Source: Begonia masoniana
Lineage: Eukaryota; Streptophyta; Magnoliopsida; Cucurbitales; Begoniaceae
NCBI GenBank assembly: GCA_022432975.1
Contig: CM039508.1
Location: forward strand, 22,461,213-22,525,212
Reading direction: 5' to 3'
Length of the DNA: 64,000 nt
Every line of letters starts with the position of its first letter. The stretch's first letter is position 1. The translations under genes were made by a program, and so were the position numbers. The notes under the pieces were generated by a model. It was given only the letters and a program-made list of their open reading frames with translations. It had not been told where the DNA came from and made no database searches. Positions 50,201 to 58,737 of the stretch are shown in pieces.

Positions 50201-50237
50201 CGATCTCACCCAAAGAGTCATCACAAGAACCAAGTGA
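17284..50237 (+). CDS. SPS: Long-chain polyprenyl (solanesyl) diphosphate synthase, 12 exons, 424 aa
   Basis: This enzyme extends allylic diphosphates with isopentenyl diphosphate to make the side chain of ubiquinone or plastoquinone. The exons are 17284-17433, 18110-18202, 23249-23329, 23462-23533, 23614-23745, 24139-24225, 27758-27829, 27928-28013, 47980-48112, 48820-48909, 49465-49563 and 50058-50237. All introns are GT-AG, and the exons join in frame to 424 residues, a normal family length. The first Asp-rich motif DDVLD is at residues 183-187 and the second at 310-314. Ala five residues before the first motif fits a long-chain product. The Arg-rich N-terminus suggests an organelle presequence. 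It most resembles the plant SPS3-type (mitochondrial) enzyme, inferred from recall. One oddity is that the conserved GKxxRP motif reads GKRFRL (Leu131). Intron 8 is 19,966 bp because of nested transposons. Introns 2 and 6 also carry insertions. An AATAAA lies 94 bp after the stop. Confidence 0.93.
18678..19598. mobile_element. Non-autonomous hAT-like element with 8-bp TSD, in intron 2
   Basis: It is flanked by CTTGTAAT at 18670-18677 and 19599-19606. The ends are inverted, TAGGGGTGGGCA on the left and TGCCCAGCCCTA on the right, and both subterminal regions are rich in CCGG and GAACCGG. The 8-bp TSD and TAGGG-type ends fit hAT. No hAT transposase is present. A minus-strand frame of 164 codons (18757-19251) includes an acidic Glu-rich stretch. 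I do not recognise it, and it may be captured host sequence. Confidence 0.85.
19795..20708. mobile_element. Inverted-repeat element, TSD CAGTG, in intron 2
   Basis: The ends TGTTATGG and CCATAACA are inverted, and the matching continues inward through CGTCGCACTTCACT. The direct repeat CAGTG flanks it at 19790-19794 and 20709-20713. Inside, related blocks recur in both orientations, such as CATAACATG, AATAATTTCACCAT and GGGGTATGAGA, so the element could fold on itself several times. No coding domain is seen. I cannot assign a superfamily. Confidence 0.7.
20714..23248. other. Rest of intron 2, no recognised feature
   Basis: AT-rich intron sequence. The stretch 21330-22200 is less AT-rich and resembles old repeat DNA, but I found no borders or coding domains. 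Confidence 0.5.
25345..26193. mobile_element. Pack-MULE with CIPK kinase fragment, 9-bp TSD, in intron 6
   Basis: The 9-bp direct repeat TTAATAATA flanks it at 25336-25344 and 26194-26202. The long terminal inverted repeats of about 170 bp begin GGGTAAAGTGCAATTTGG on the left and, inverted, GGGTAAAATGTAATTTGG on the right. The right one lacks a short block near its inner end. A 9-bp TSD with long TIRs is the Mutator-like signature. There is no transposase. The interior carries a decayed kinase fragment (25518-25739). Confidence 0.88.
25518..25739 (+). pseudogene. Captured CIPK/SnRK3-like protein kinase fragment
   Basis: The middle of this frame reads like subdomains VIb-VII of CBL-interacting protein kinases: [16 protein letters not shown], then [16 protein letters not shown] and FGFSAF. 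The catalytic sites are decayed. The HRD-like position reads YRN, and the DFG Asp is Tyr (YFG). Only about 55 residues are kinase-like, and the rest of the kinase is absent. It sits inside the TIRs of a Pack-MULE, so transduplication of a host gene is the natural reading. Confidence 0.82.
26203..27757. other. Rest of intron 6, no firm feature
   Basis: AT-rich intron sequence. A stretch around 27130-27420 has faint resemblance to the tail of a plant LINE reverse transcriptase (WLKHNGRIF), too weak to call. Confidence 0.4.
28870..30361 (+). pseudogene. copia gag, protease and start of integrase
   Basis: It starts with an ATG at 28870 (MAKQHLGTS). Gag has the zinc knuckle [14 protein letters not shown] near 29625, and the protease has [11 protein letters not shown] near 29941. 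Premature stops interrupt the frame at 29098, again near 29282, and near 30212. The stretch up to 30361 enters the GAG-preintegrase region, ending at the codons for W-H-Y just before the nested insertion. It is clearly a degraded copy. Confidence 0.88.
31140..31620 (+). repeat. Tandem duplication of a ~245-bp block in LTR F
   Basis: Two copies each begin GGGCATGGGGTT, continue through GGGTTCG- and CCGAG-rich DNA, and end in GTTGACTTTTTG. They differ by scattered substitutions. Confidence 0.85.
32480..32928 (+). repeat. Left part of the LTR F minisatellite (~130-bp units)
   Basis: Units contain GGTTGAGTGGTTGTT, TCCCTCCTAG and GATTGATAAGTCCACTGTG, repeated about every 130 bp (two related ~65-bp halves). 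The same text resumes at 41258 after the minus-strand insertion. Confidence 0.85.
33904..37755 (-). pseudogene. Chromovirus pol: zinc knuckle, protease, RT, RNase H, integrase, chromodomain
   Basis: The pieces in order on the minus strand are: zinc knuckle [14 protein letters not shown] and protease [10 protein letters not shown] (37755-36613); start of RT (36623-36420, CIDSRAINK); RT with the catalytic YFDD (36413-35805); RNase H with DASGVGIGG and ADALSR, and integrase with the HHCC region and DDE core up to [10 protein letters not shown] (36009-34510); and integrase C-terminus with a chromodomain-like tail, [13 protein letters not shown] (34479-33904). Breaks are a frameshift near an A-run at about 36640, an in-frame TAG at 36420-36422, a frameshift near an A-run at about 36005 and an in-frame TGA at 34510-34512. 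Catalytic residues are otherwise retained. Confidence 0.9.
37755..38753 (-). pseudogene. Chromovirus gag, N-terminal and capsid part
   Basis: It starts with ATG ([10 protein letters not shown]) at 38753. A Gln-rich coiled-coil-like N-terminus is followed by the retrotransposon gag region ([10 protein letters not shown], then [10 protein letters not shown], then [15 protein letters not shown]). It stops at 37755, before the zinc knuckle, which continues in another frame. The break is therefore a lesion in gag and not a programmed junction. Confidence 0.88.
41258..44300 (+). repeat. 64-bp minisatellite in LTR F (about 45 units)
   Basis: Units of about 64 bp contain TGGTAAGTCCATTGTGCGGT, GATGGCCCACGGTGAGTGG and AATCCCTCCTGGC. 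Because 64 is not a multiple of three, the reading frame shifts each unit and gives a ladder of overlapping short minus-strand frames. None is a gene. Variants such as CCATTG versus CCCTTG and ATTG versus ATGG alternate in blocks, suggesting higher-order units. Confidence 0.96.
44796..47597 (+). pseudogene. copia integrase, reverse transcriptase and RNase H
   Basis: It resumes right after the nested block with [10 protein letters not shown], then the zinc region [11 protein letters not shown] and the integrase core ([21 protein letters not shown]). In the usual TD-x-WGPS site the Asp is lost (MTWGPS). RT begins in the frame at 45860-46423 ([10 protein letters not shown]) and continues with [12 protein letters not shown], then [12 protein letters not shown] in the long frame 46590-47597. 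That frame also holds RNase H ([25 protein letters not shown]). Stops at about 45123, 45830 and 46421 and a frameshift near 46570-46590 break it. Confidence 0.9.
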
Positions 50238-50330
50238 ATTTGAGGAATTAGTTTGGTTTTGGGACCTTCAACTCCATAATTAAGTTTAGAGGGAGTATTC
50301 TTTTACTTTATTTTCCATTTCATACGTTTG

Positions 50331-50336
50331 AATAAA
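50331..50336 (+). terminator. Candidate poly(A) signal of the synthase gene
   Basis: AATAAA is 94 bp downstream of the TGA at 50235-50237, in AT-rich DNA, a plausible plant polyadenylation signal. The rest of 50238-50545 shows nothing further. Confidence 0.45.
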
Positions 50337-51137
50337 TTAAGTACATTAAGAAGAGTCTACATGTATATTGAATTCATTTTTTAAGGATATACTAATCGTT
50401 GCTTTGCCTTTTATTTGAGGGAATTTTGGGTAACTTTGTTGGTTGGGCATCATGGTTTTATTCAGAGAAGTGCATAAACACTGCATGCTTTACAGTATTC
50501 AACTCAATGCTTGATGAAGCTTGTCAAGTGTTGTATCCTGAGAGGCCACCCTTGGCCCTCAGCTTTCTATTATGCTTGTGAGAGTTAGGTGTAATACCCG
50601 GTTCTGTTAAACCGTTCCTCTATTCCTTTTAAACTAATGGCACAATTTATATGGCAATATTAAATGTAGGGTTAGTGGATGACTAGGCAAGGGCATAAGA
50701 GTAATTAGAAATTTAAAGGTGGATAACGTATTTAAGGAAACTATTATTGAAGTAGCCGCCACTGTTTTATTCCATTTCCTCTCCATTCTCAGCTCCTTAG
50801 CTTAGCAGAGCGCGTTAGGAGACCCCCCTTCGACTTCCTCCAGCGATTTCCTCCGAACTTGGTGAGTTTTGCTTCTATTTCTAGCTACATTGTATCTATC
50901 GTTGGTGGGAGGGATAATATTGAGGTTTTGGAGAATACAGTAAGCGAGTGTTAGTTTTGGTTTTAAGTTGAAATCGGGAATGCACAACGACTTGAGTTTC
51001 CGAACCAGTTTCCCTTAGATTTCTAGTGGTTTAGAATGAAGTTTAGAGAAAGTTAATGTATGCTCTGCCTATGATTTTTTTTTAGTGTTCGAGTAATACC
51101 CGAAGTAGCTTGCCACCAAGTTTTTCCAGGAGACTAG

Positions 51138-51655
51138 GTAAGTAAAGTATGCATGTGCCTTCGGGCCTACATCACAAAATAGTACGGTTATGCATATTGA
51201 GAATGATTTTGTATGTCATGCATCATGTTTTTGAAAGATTACGAAAATGAATTTCCATGTAAGAATAATGAAGTATGAACTGTATGTGACAGACAAACTA
51301 TTAAGGGAACTAATCCGCCCCTTAATCGAGTAGATGATGTATGACATTGGGAGAATTGATCCCACTCCCAAGGGAACAGAGGGATCAGTTCAGCTATTAA
51401 GGGAACTAATCCGCCCCTTAATCGAGTAGAGGATGTATGACCTTGGGAAAATTGATCCACTTCCCAAGGGAATCGAGGGATCAGATCAGCTTATGAACGT
51501 ATGTGAATGCAACTGAGATGAGAAAGTAGAAATTGCATGTTTAGGAATTTATGTTTCAGCATTTCATTCCATTACTGCTTTACTTACTTAGCATTAGGCT
51601 AATAGATGAGTTTTGTGATGTAGGTGGAGAAGTTACAGCAGGTGAGCCTTCTGAG
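51138..51655 (+). other. LTR pairing module E (14-bp perfect complement)
   Basis: The donor-like GTAAGT is at 51138. CCTACATCACAAAA (51166-51179) and TTTTGTGATGTAGG (51611-51624) are exact complements. A short acidic frame (GGEVTAGEPSEF) follows and ends in TAG near 51670. Confidence 0.55.
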
Positions 51656-52019
51656 TTCATTGAAGGATAGGCTGGTTGGGGGAGCACACTCATGCCACGG
51701 ACCTGGTATTTGATGAGGCAGTTTAACTGATGTCTGTTGGTGAGAAGGTTTAGTTGACAGTGTTTAAATTTAGAAATGTTAAGTTCCCACAACAGTAGTG
51801 GTTTCAATACTTTGAACATGTTTTGAGATTTTCTAATAACGGTAATCTGTTGAGTTTTAAATGTTGTTTTTACTGGATTTGATTAATGCAATGGTTTGAG
51901 TTGTTTCTGAATGGTCTTGGAAAAGTAAGTAAATTTCCTTTCTGTAATTAGTGTTGTGTATGTATAGTGAGAAGTAGTTGAGATGTACTATGTTTTCTAC
52001 CAGTAGATGATGTCTATCG

Positions 52020-52245
52020 GTAGATGTTGAGTTATGTTGTCTATCGGAAGATGTCTTCAGAAAAGCCATCGGATGATGCAGGTTTAAGTCCATCGGAAGA
52101 TGTCTTCAGAAAAGCCATCGGATGATGTAGGCTTAATTCTATCGGAAGATGTCTTCAGAAAAGTCATCGGATGATGTAGGCTTAATTCTATCGGAAGATG
52201 TCTTCAGAAAAGCCATCGGATGATATAGGTTTAATTCTATCGGTA
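52020..52245 (+). repeat. 49-bp tandem repeat in LTR E
   Basis: About four units contain ATCGGAAGATGTCTTCAGAA and ATCGGATGATGTAGG. More diverged CGGATGATG- and CGGTAGATG-type fragments continue to about 52440. Confidence 0.9.
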
Positions 52246-53230
52246 AGAGTGAGTATTACGTTTTGTCGTTTAGTTATCGGAGGATGTCGTTGTTAAACAT
52301 ACCGGATGATGTAGAATAAGTTTTTGTCGTTTAGTCGTCGGTGGATGTAGAATAAAGTCGATCGGATGAAGAAAATCAACCGGCTGACGTCATCGGTAGA
52401 TGTAGAGAATATTTTGTCGTTTTGTGACCGGATGATGTCTTCTGTTTTCTGTTTTCAGCCTCTTCCGTTGACTTGGTTCAGCGGCAGATGCGTTTGACCT
52501 TCGCCACTTTTAAAGAAATTCGTGATTAACTCTTATTTTTCTCTTGGTCGATTATTTCTAACTTTTCGCCCGATTATCCAAACACTTTTTATGATTTTGT
52601 TTAGCTCTAATTTTGTTTAAATGAATTCCGCTGCAAGTTTTTAAAAAAAATATGGATGAAATTTTTAGTCATGTACGGACTTGTGTGACAAACCGGGTTC
52701 AGATAACTCGGGGCGTTACATTAGGGGCCATCTATGATTCGGATTCGGTTCGGTTTTTGGTTTTTGGTTTTGGACGAAAAAACAAAACTGAAGTGAATCA
52801 TGTCAATATTTAACCAAGATTCAGCATACACTCAAGGACTAGTCTGCAATATAATCAATCAATCCCAAGACTAATCAAAGTAGTATTGTTTATGGCTAAA
52901 TAAGTTTCTAGCCCTTTTAGTTTGAAAAGTAGTTTCAATTTAATCAGTGTAATTTTAGTCTTTTTTTAACTAAAATCTTTGTAGTTTAAGTTTGGTTTTT
53001 TAAAATGGTCCTCTAATTTATTTTAGTGATTACATTTAAAGATAAAAGTCAGGGGACAATGTTTAGTTAAAATAAACGAGTTACTGTTATATATTTATAA
53101 TTTAAATAAATTAAGGAAATTTTGATTTTATTTAAAAGTAATTAACTCAAGTTCAATCATTTTACTTAGAATTTACTCTTTTCAAGGACAAAAGATTAAT
53201 CAAGTAGCTAAAAAATTATAATAAATTTTT

Positions 53231-54375
53231 GGAAAATTATCAATTTTAACCCTGTACTATACACGCGATTTTAAGTAGACCCCTGTACTAAAAAAACCGG
53301 CAAGTCGAACCTTATACAATTATTATGTTATCGTTTTAAACATTTTTAAAATTTTCGTTAAAACCCTACAGTTACTGCACGTGCAGAAGCCAAATTTCTT
53401 AAAAAAAAAACATTAACTTTGATCCTCACTGTTCGTTTTCCCCCTTGTTGCTCTACTCAATCCTCTAGCCCTAAATCTCCAAATCTTCACCTTGCTCCCT
53501 GCTCCTTGCTCCCTCTTAGATTTTTACAGTGAACCAACCCCGAAATCGCGAGCTTCTCCCCCTCCGATTTTTCGATCTTCCAGAGTCTCCAGCTCGAAAT
53601 TGCGAGCTTCCTCCCTCTCCGATTTTCCAGAGTCGCCAGCCCGTGAACTTCCTCCCTGTCTCGTCTCTTCTCGAAAAGTCTCTTCTCTGGCTGTCTTCTG
53701 GTGCTGTCTTCTCGTGCTTGCTTTTGGAATAAGGGTTTTGTTTTCCTTCTCTCCGTCTTTTGCATTTCGGTTGCCGGCTTTAACTATTTACTTTTCGTGG
53801 CTTCTGAATCACCTTTGTGATTATGTGCATCTGATCTGCCGCTTTTTTCTTGTAATGATATTTATTCAATATATAATTTCTTGTTAAAAGGAGCGTCCTT
53901 GAATACTCAATGTTGTTGTCATTACTGCCATCATTTTGGTTTTTGTTTTGATGTCATTGGCCTTTATTTTCCATATCTGATTTGAGCCAAAATAGTTCTA
54001 CTCTAGTTTTGGAGTTACAAATCATCTTCTTAAATAGTACTTTTGTTTAATATAGAAAATTAATGCCTTTTCTAGAAATCATTGGAGAGCCCCCCTCTCT
54101 CGACATGTGATGGTTTGAATATTTACTTGTTCGGGAGTGTGTATTACTTTGATGATTAACAACTATTTGTTGGACAATTGGATGACATGCGAAATGCTTC
54201 TCCACATAATATTTTCTGCCATGTTCTTATTGCTGTCAAATCTGTTTTTTGATGATTCAAAGCATATATTATTCAAACCCATTTTTTATAGATTCTAAGA
54301 ACAATGGAAACTTGAGAGAAAATGTTGCCTATTTATCTGTTTGTGTCCTCTGCCCATTGCTATCACTGGGTTAAG
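53231..54375 (+). repeat. Left terminal inverted repeat of the MULE
   Basis: It pairs with 58738-59683 in inverted orientation. Shared landmarks are CCCTGTACTATACACGCG, GAAATCGCGAGCTTC, CACATAATC/GATTATGTG and TTGGACAATTGGATGACATG. An unmatched block of about 170 bp near 53935-54105 is unique to this side. Confidence 0.9.
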
Positions 54376-54554
54376 GATGGTGGAACTTGTTGCCCTCATT
54401 GCGATAATGGTTTTTAAATAAAAAGAGTACATATGAAAAACAGCACTCACACGGTTTTCAGATCTATCGGTAATTTAATAACTTGTCCATTAATTATTTA
54501 TTCTGGTAGGCTAGAGCTTGAGGTGTAGGTGTTGTTGAGATAATCTGATTGACA

Positions 54555-55092
54555 ATGGCTTTGCGTGCATCACAAATGAATGAATGTGCTATTGGTATAG
54601 TTTTCCATTATTCTTGAAAAAAGTGATGTTTGTAATTATCCAATATTCATTGTGTAATTTTGTAGATGATTCGGAGGTTTTGTCAAATGTTAAATGTTTT
54701 TGCAATGCAAGAGCTTATCTTCGTACATCATGGACACCGAAAAATCCTGGTAGAAGATTTTTTGGCTGTCAATATTATGCGGTAATATAATGTTAATTTA
54801 TAATATCTTATTTACATTATTTTGTAATGTGACAATATTGCACCTGTATGAAGTTGAAATTGTACGCTTTGTTACAGAGGGAATCAGGAGGATGCAATTT
54901 TTTTTATGGTACGATGTAGCCATGGGATTGAGGGAGAAAGACATAATTAATGGGTTACGAGCAAAAATAGAAAGCATGGAGCAGATCCAAGATTCTATGT
55001 TAAATAAGTGGAGGAAAAAGAATTCTATGTATTTACAGTTGTGGCTACTCACAATTGTATTGTTTATTGCTTATATTTATATCACTTTGTAA
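54555..55092 (+). pseudogene. GRF-type zinc finger protein with C-terminal membrane segment, carried by the MULE
   Basis: Three exons can be read: 54555-54594 (ATG, MALRASQ), 54666-54781 and 54878-55092, with GT-AG introns of 71 and 96 bp. The product would be about 123 residues. The GRF zinc finger has CFCNARAYLRTSWT, NPGRRFFGC and GGCNFF, then WYD. A Lys/Glu-rich helix (DIINGLRAKIESMEQIQ) and a hydrophobic C-terminal segment (LWLLTIVLFIAYIYI) follow. This is the layout of small plant GRF proteins annotated as At4g04775-like, of unknown function. GRF fingers bind nucleic acid in other proteins. In the T-run at 54898-54905 one base seems missing, so the frame shifts between GGCNFF and WYD. 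This could be a real lesion or a homopolymer sequencing error. It is transcribed divergently from the transposase. Confidence 0.78.
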
Positions 55093-55205
55093 GTTAGTGT
55101 ATGTTATTTTGTAGCTTATGAATTTAGTGTATATAGCTTATGTTTAACAATCAAGTCGGATACTGAAGTACTAAGTTCCAATCGGATGTAACAGTAGGAG
55201 TTCTC

Positions 55206-55776
55206 TCAGCCAAAACATATGGCTGAGAGAACTCCAAATGTTTCATTTGAATTTGCAGTCAGAGGCATACAGGCAGGAGTAATAAAATTCATCCCAACAA
55301 AGTTAATACTTATTGGCTTTCCATCAAGAACACAATTGTTATATCTCTTCGTAGCTTCTATGGCATCTGACTGGCGAACATACATAACTTCTGCAGTACC
55401 CTTGTGAGCATTTGATTTCAATACGTTAGCCATCAAACTTTTTTTTAATGAATTTTAATTTAATCAAGTTTGATCAATTCTGAAACATTTAATAATACCT
55501 TCAATCTTCAACTCTTGTCACCAACCTCAGAGAAGAGAATCTGTAAAGATATCTTTGAAATTCTCAAGGCACAGAAACAGTAAAAGAAAATGAAAGCTAT
55601 AACATAGATTTAACAATTCAAAACACCATTATTTCTAAATCCCAAATGGCATGAACATCTATAACTGGAGCAAGGTATCATGAAATACACAACACTAGAA
55701 GACAAGAGATTGTTTGATTACCTCAATATCATTATCAGAAACTCCATAATCCAAATTTGAAAAATATAGCTTTCAT
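55206..55776 (-). pseudogene. Captured ALY/REF (THO4) RRM fragment inside the MULE
   Basis: On the minus strand, an exon-like piece (about 55775-55722) encodes KLYFSNLDYGVSDNDIE and ends in a GTAATC donor. A second (about 55540-55499) encodes LFSEVGD after a TTTACAG acceptor. A third (about 55436-55290) encodes KGTAEVMYVRQSDA, KRYNNCVLDGKPISI and GMNFITPA. In order these are the RNP2, helix and RNP1 parts of the RNA recognition motif of ALY/THO4 mRNA-export adaptors. Introns seem partly retained, so the source was genomic DNA. The second piece has a stop, and the N- and C-terminal Gly/Arg arms of ALY are missing, so it is not a working gene. Confidence 0.78.
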
Positions 55777-55784
55777 CCACAATT

Positions 55785-55930
55785 CTCCTGAAACAGTCCA
55801 AGTAACCAATCAGAAACAAAAAAAAAAAATACAAAATACATCACAATTCATCCACAATTCTCCTGGAACAGTCAAAGTAACCAAGCAGAAACAAAAAAAA
55901 GACCAAAAACATCACAATTCATCAAACAAT
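55785..55930. repeat. Two diverged ~75-bp tandem copies between ALY fragment and transposase
   Basis: Each copy has TCATCCACAATTCTCCTG, AACAGTC, AAGTAACCAA and CAGAAACAAAAAAA. A third partial copy starts at about 55917. Confidence 0.75.
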
Positions 55931-56005
55931 GCTCCTGCAAAAGTGCAATTAGCAAAGACAAAATTACATTTGTAGTACTTCCCCATAGCATCTTCCTCTT
56001 TCTCT

Positions 56006-58579
56006 TTAGAACCCTTGGCCTCTTCCTTTTTGTCTTCCTCTGCCTCTTCCTCGGTCTCTTCCTCTACCGCTTCCAGCTCCTCGAGTAGTCGGTATGGATG
56101 TACTCGAGTTAACGCCTTCGCACCTCTTGACATTATGTCCCACCCCATTGCACTTAGAGCATCTCATCACTCTATTTCTTTTAGAGACATTGGTACTACT
56201 TTCAGGTTCATCAGCGTCTCTAATCCTCTTCTTTCGTGGTCTACCCGGCTGTTTTTTTTGTAATGGTGGGATGATTATAGGTGAAACAATCTCTTGCCAC
56301 CTATTCATCCCATTAACTGGAGCAATGTAGTAGGAATACATATCTAAGAAGGTTTGTCTGTGGTAATGTTCGTGCACATACTCCTCCACTTTTCATCTCA
56401 AATACCTTATGCAAGGGATTGAATGAACACAAGGAATTCCAGTCAAAGTCCATGCAAAGCAACTGCAACTTGGAATATTCATGTCCACGGTATATTGCTC
56501 ATTGCCGTTCGAGACCTCGAACCGATTCCCTCCTGTAGCTATATGAGACCAGTTTCGTGAAGCATATTCCAACTTTGTTAGCTTATTTCTTATGCGAGGA
56601 CATAATAATCCCAAACACTGCTGCATTTCTTTTTGTTTCTTTGGTATTTTTGTCATTAGAGATTTGCGTATCATCTCAAATAAGGTCAAAATAGGCTTGT
56701 CCCGAGCAGGTAATATCATAGCGTTAAAACACTCACTTAAGTTGTTGAGCCTCATATCACATTTCGAAAACGGACTAAAGGCATGCTTCGACCAATACTT
56801 TGGATCTGTTTTACACCAAGCTGTGTAAGCTGCCTTGTCCATTACTTCTAATTTCTTCATTTCCCGCTTGAATGCCTGTTCGGTGGTCGCCATTGAAGCT
56901 TTTCATATGACTTCCTTATACGTCTTCCCAAGAAACTTGTTCTTGAAATTGTTGTATAAGTACCTCAAGCAAAATCGATGTTCATGCTGGGGCACTATCT
57001 CCTCGAGAGCAGGAACCAATCCCTGTAAAATGAAAAAGGGAATAGTCATAAATAACCTTTTTGTACTACTGATGCAATTGATGCAAATACAATACAAATG
57101 TACAAATAAACTTTTTGTAATACCTTTTGTTGGTCACAAATGAAAGTCCATGTTAAATCGATAGACCCTTGTACATCATTCATCAATTGTTCTAGAAACC
57201 ATTTCCACGAGTCTTTGCATTCGCTCTCCACTACCGCAAATGCAACTGGATATAATCCATCATTCCCGTCGATCGATACTGCTGTAAGTAGTTGTCCTGT
57301 ACAGTGTCCTTTCAAATGACACCCATCCAGACATAACACCCGTCTTCCAGCAGTTACCAATCTGTCTCTACATGCACGTAAACACATGTAGGCTCTCCGG
57401 AATCTACGTGATTCTGGCTGAGGCACAATCTCTAAGTCAACGACGAATGTGCTCCCAGGATTGGACCTGCGAATCTCTGCTGAATAACGCCATAAAAGCT
57501 TGTATTGCTCCTCTGCATTACCATCGTTCATCAGCCGTGCTTTACGTCGGGCTCTGTAAGCCAAAATTGGTGTAATGGTTACACCTAATTCCCTCTGCAC
57601 AGTTTCAATAATAGAAGAAATGTTCCAATCTGGTTGGCTCTTGAACCTCAGTAAGTACTCATGAGCCATCCACTTTGATGAAGCTAGCCTATTATGCACG
57701 ATCCGTGCACAATTGTGTATATGATTGAGCGTCCTTATTTGGAAACTTTTTTCGCTGTTTATTTTAGATGCATGCAACACCCATTTACAACCATCCATAA
57801 ATACTGCTCTTATTCGCGTCTTCTCACTTTTCAAAAATCGAATCCCATAACCATGCTTCATAGCGTATTTTTTAACAATATTTTTGATTTTTTTCAATGC
57901 ACTGAAAGTCATTCCAAGCTCCAAAGGTACCTTACCATCTTTTGAATCAGCAACATTGTTCAATGTACCTTCACTTTCTTCTTCTTCATAACTGTTGACA
58001 ACATCTACCTGCTCCGTATCATCATCATCCTCTGCATCCTCCTCCTCGCCGTCTTCCTCATCCTCATTATCATCCACACCATCATCCTCCCAATCGTCAT
58101 CTTTCTCCTCATCATCATCATCAGCATCATACTCATCATCCTCAAAATCTTTATAAGCATCCTCATCATAAACAACCAAAGCTAAATTACTAGGAATTTC
58201 ATCATCCATAGTTTTAGATGAAGTCAGAGGCCTATCTCCACAAACAGTACTACTCCCTTCACCAACTTGGTCCCTGATGTCGATGCCCTCCACATACACT
58301 TTCATATCTCTTACAATTTACCGATTTTACCATTGCAAGTACATCTTCGTCGGTTCTCAAATTTCTCAACCCCTTTTTCAGCTCATACCCTGGCACACAA
58401 TAATGCAACTCCTTCCATGCATGTATCACTGTCTCTTTCAGCATATCTTTGATCTCAAATATGGACAATAAGTCTCCATCACAATTGTCAACAACTTCTT
58501 TTTTGCCTCCCACGTACTGTGTGCCCTTGCTTACCATAAATTTACCACCATAATTGATTTCTAGTGAAAATTCACCCAT
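56006..58579 (-). pseudogene. MuDRA-type MULE transposase, broken
   Basis: On the minus strand, the start ATG at 58579 opens an N-terminal domain (MGEFSLEINYGGKFMVSKGT). A frame shift near 58300 (an extra base in an A-run) follows. Then come a long Asp/Glu-rich stretch, the MuDR DNA-binding region (KYAMKHGYGIRFLKSEK) and the DDE core: Asp in CLDGCHLKG, Asp in FICDQQK and Glu in NNLSECFN. A GT-AG intron (57123-57023, 101 bp) falls right after CDQQK. The SWIM zinc finger CSCFAWTLTGIPCVHS and a CCHC knuckle, CSKCNGVGHNVKRC, close the protein with a Gly/Arg tail. In-frame TGA codons at 56903-56905 and 56393-56395 and the frameshift mean it cannot make full-length protein. The expected length is about 820 residues, normal for the family. 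Confidence 0.92.
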
Positions 58580-58737
58580 TGGAATTTCCTGTTAGACAAA
58601 ATACAAGTTAAAAATTACACTGAGAAAAAGAGAAGACAACCATAAGTAATCAAACCATCCCTAACTATAATTTATTACGACATGTTTGAGGACAGTGTGT
58701 GCATTTATTTTTGACAAAGTAATATATTACCGTAATA

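Larger units (their letters stand above)
50590..52720 (+). mobile_element. Solo LTR with TSD TTAGG (LTR E)
   Basis: It starts TGTAATACCC and ends GGGGCGTTACA, 2131 bp, between direct repeats TTAGG at 50585-50589 and 52721-52725. Without it the flanks join into the uninterrupted sequence seen at 12995-13020. There is no internal coding domain. It contains the best copy of the LTR pairing motif (51166-51179 with 51611-51624), a ~95-bp tandem duplication (51290-51490, TTAAGGGAACTAATCCGCCC) and a ~49-bp repeat (52020-52245). Confidence 0.92.
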
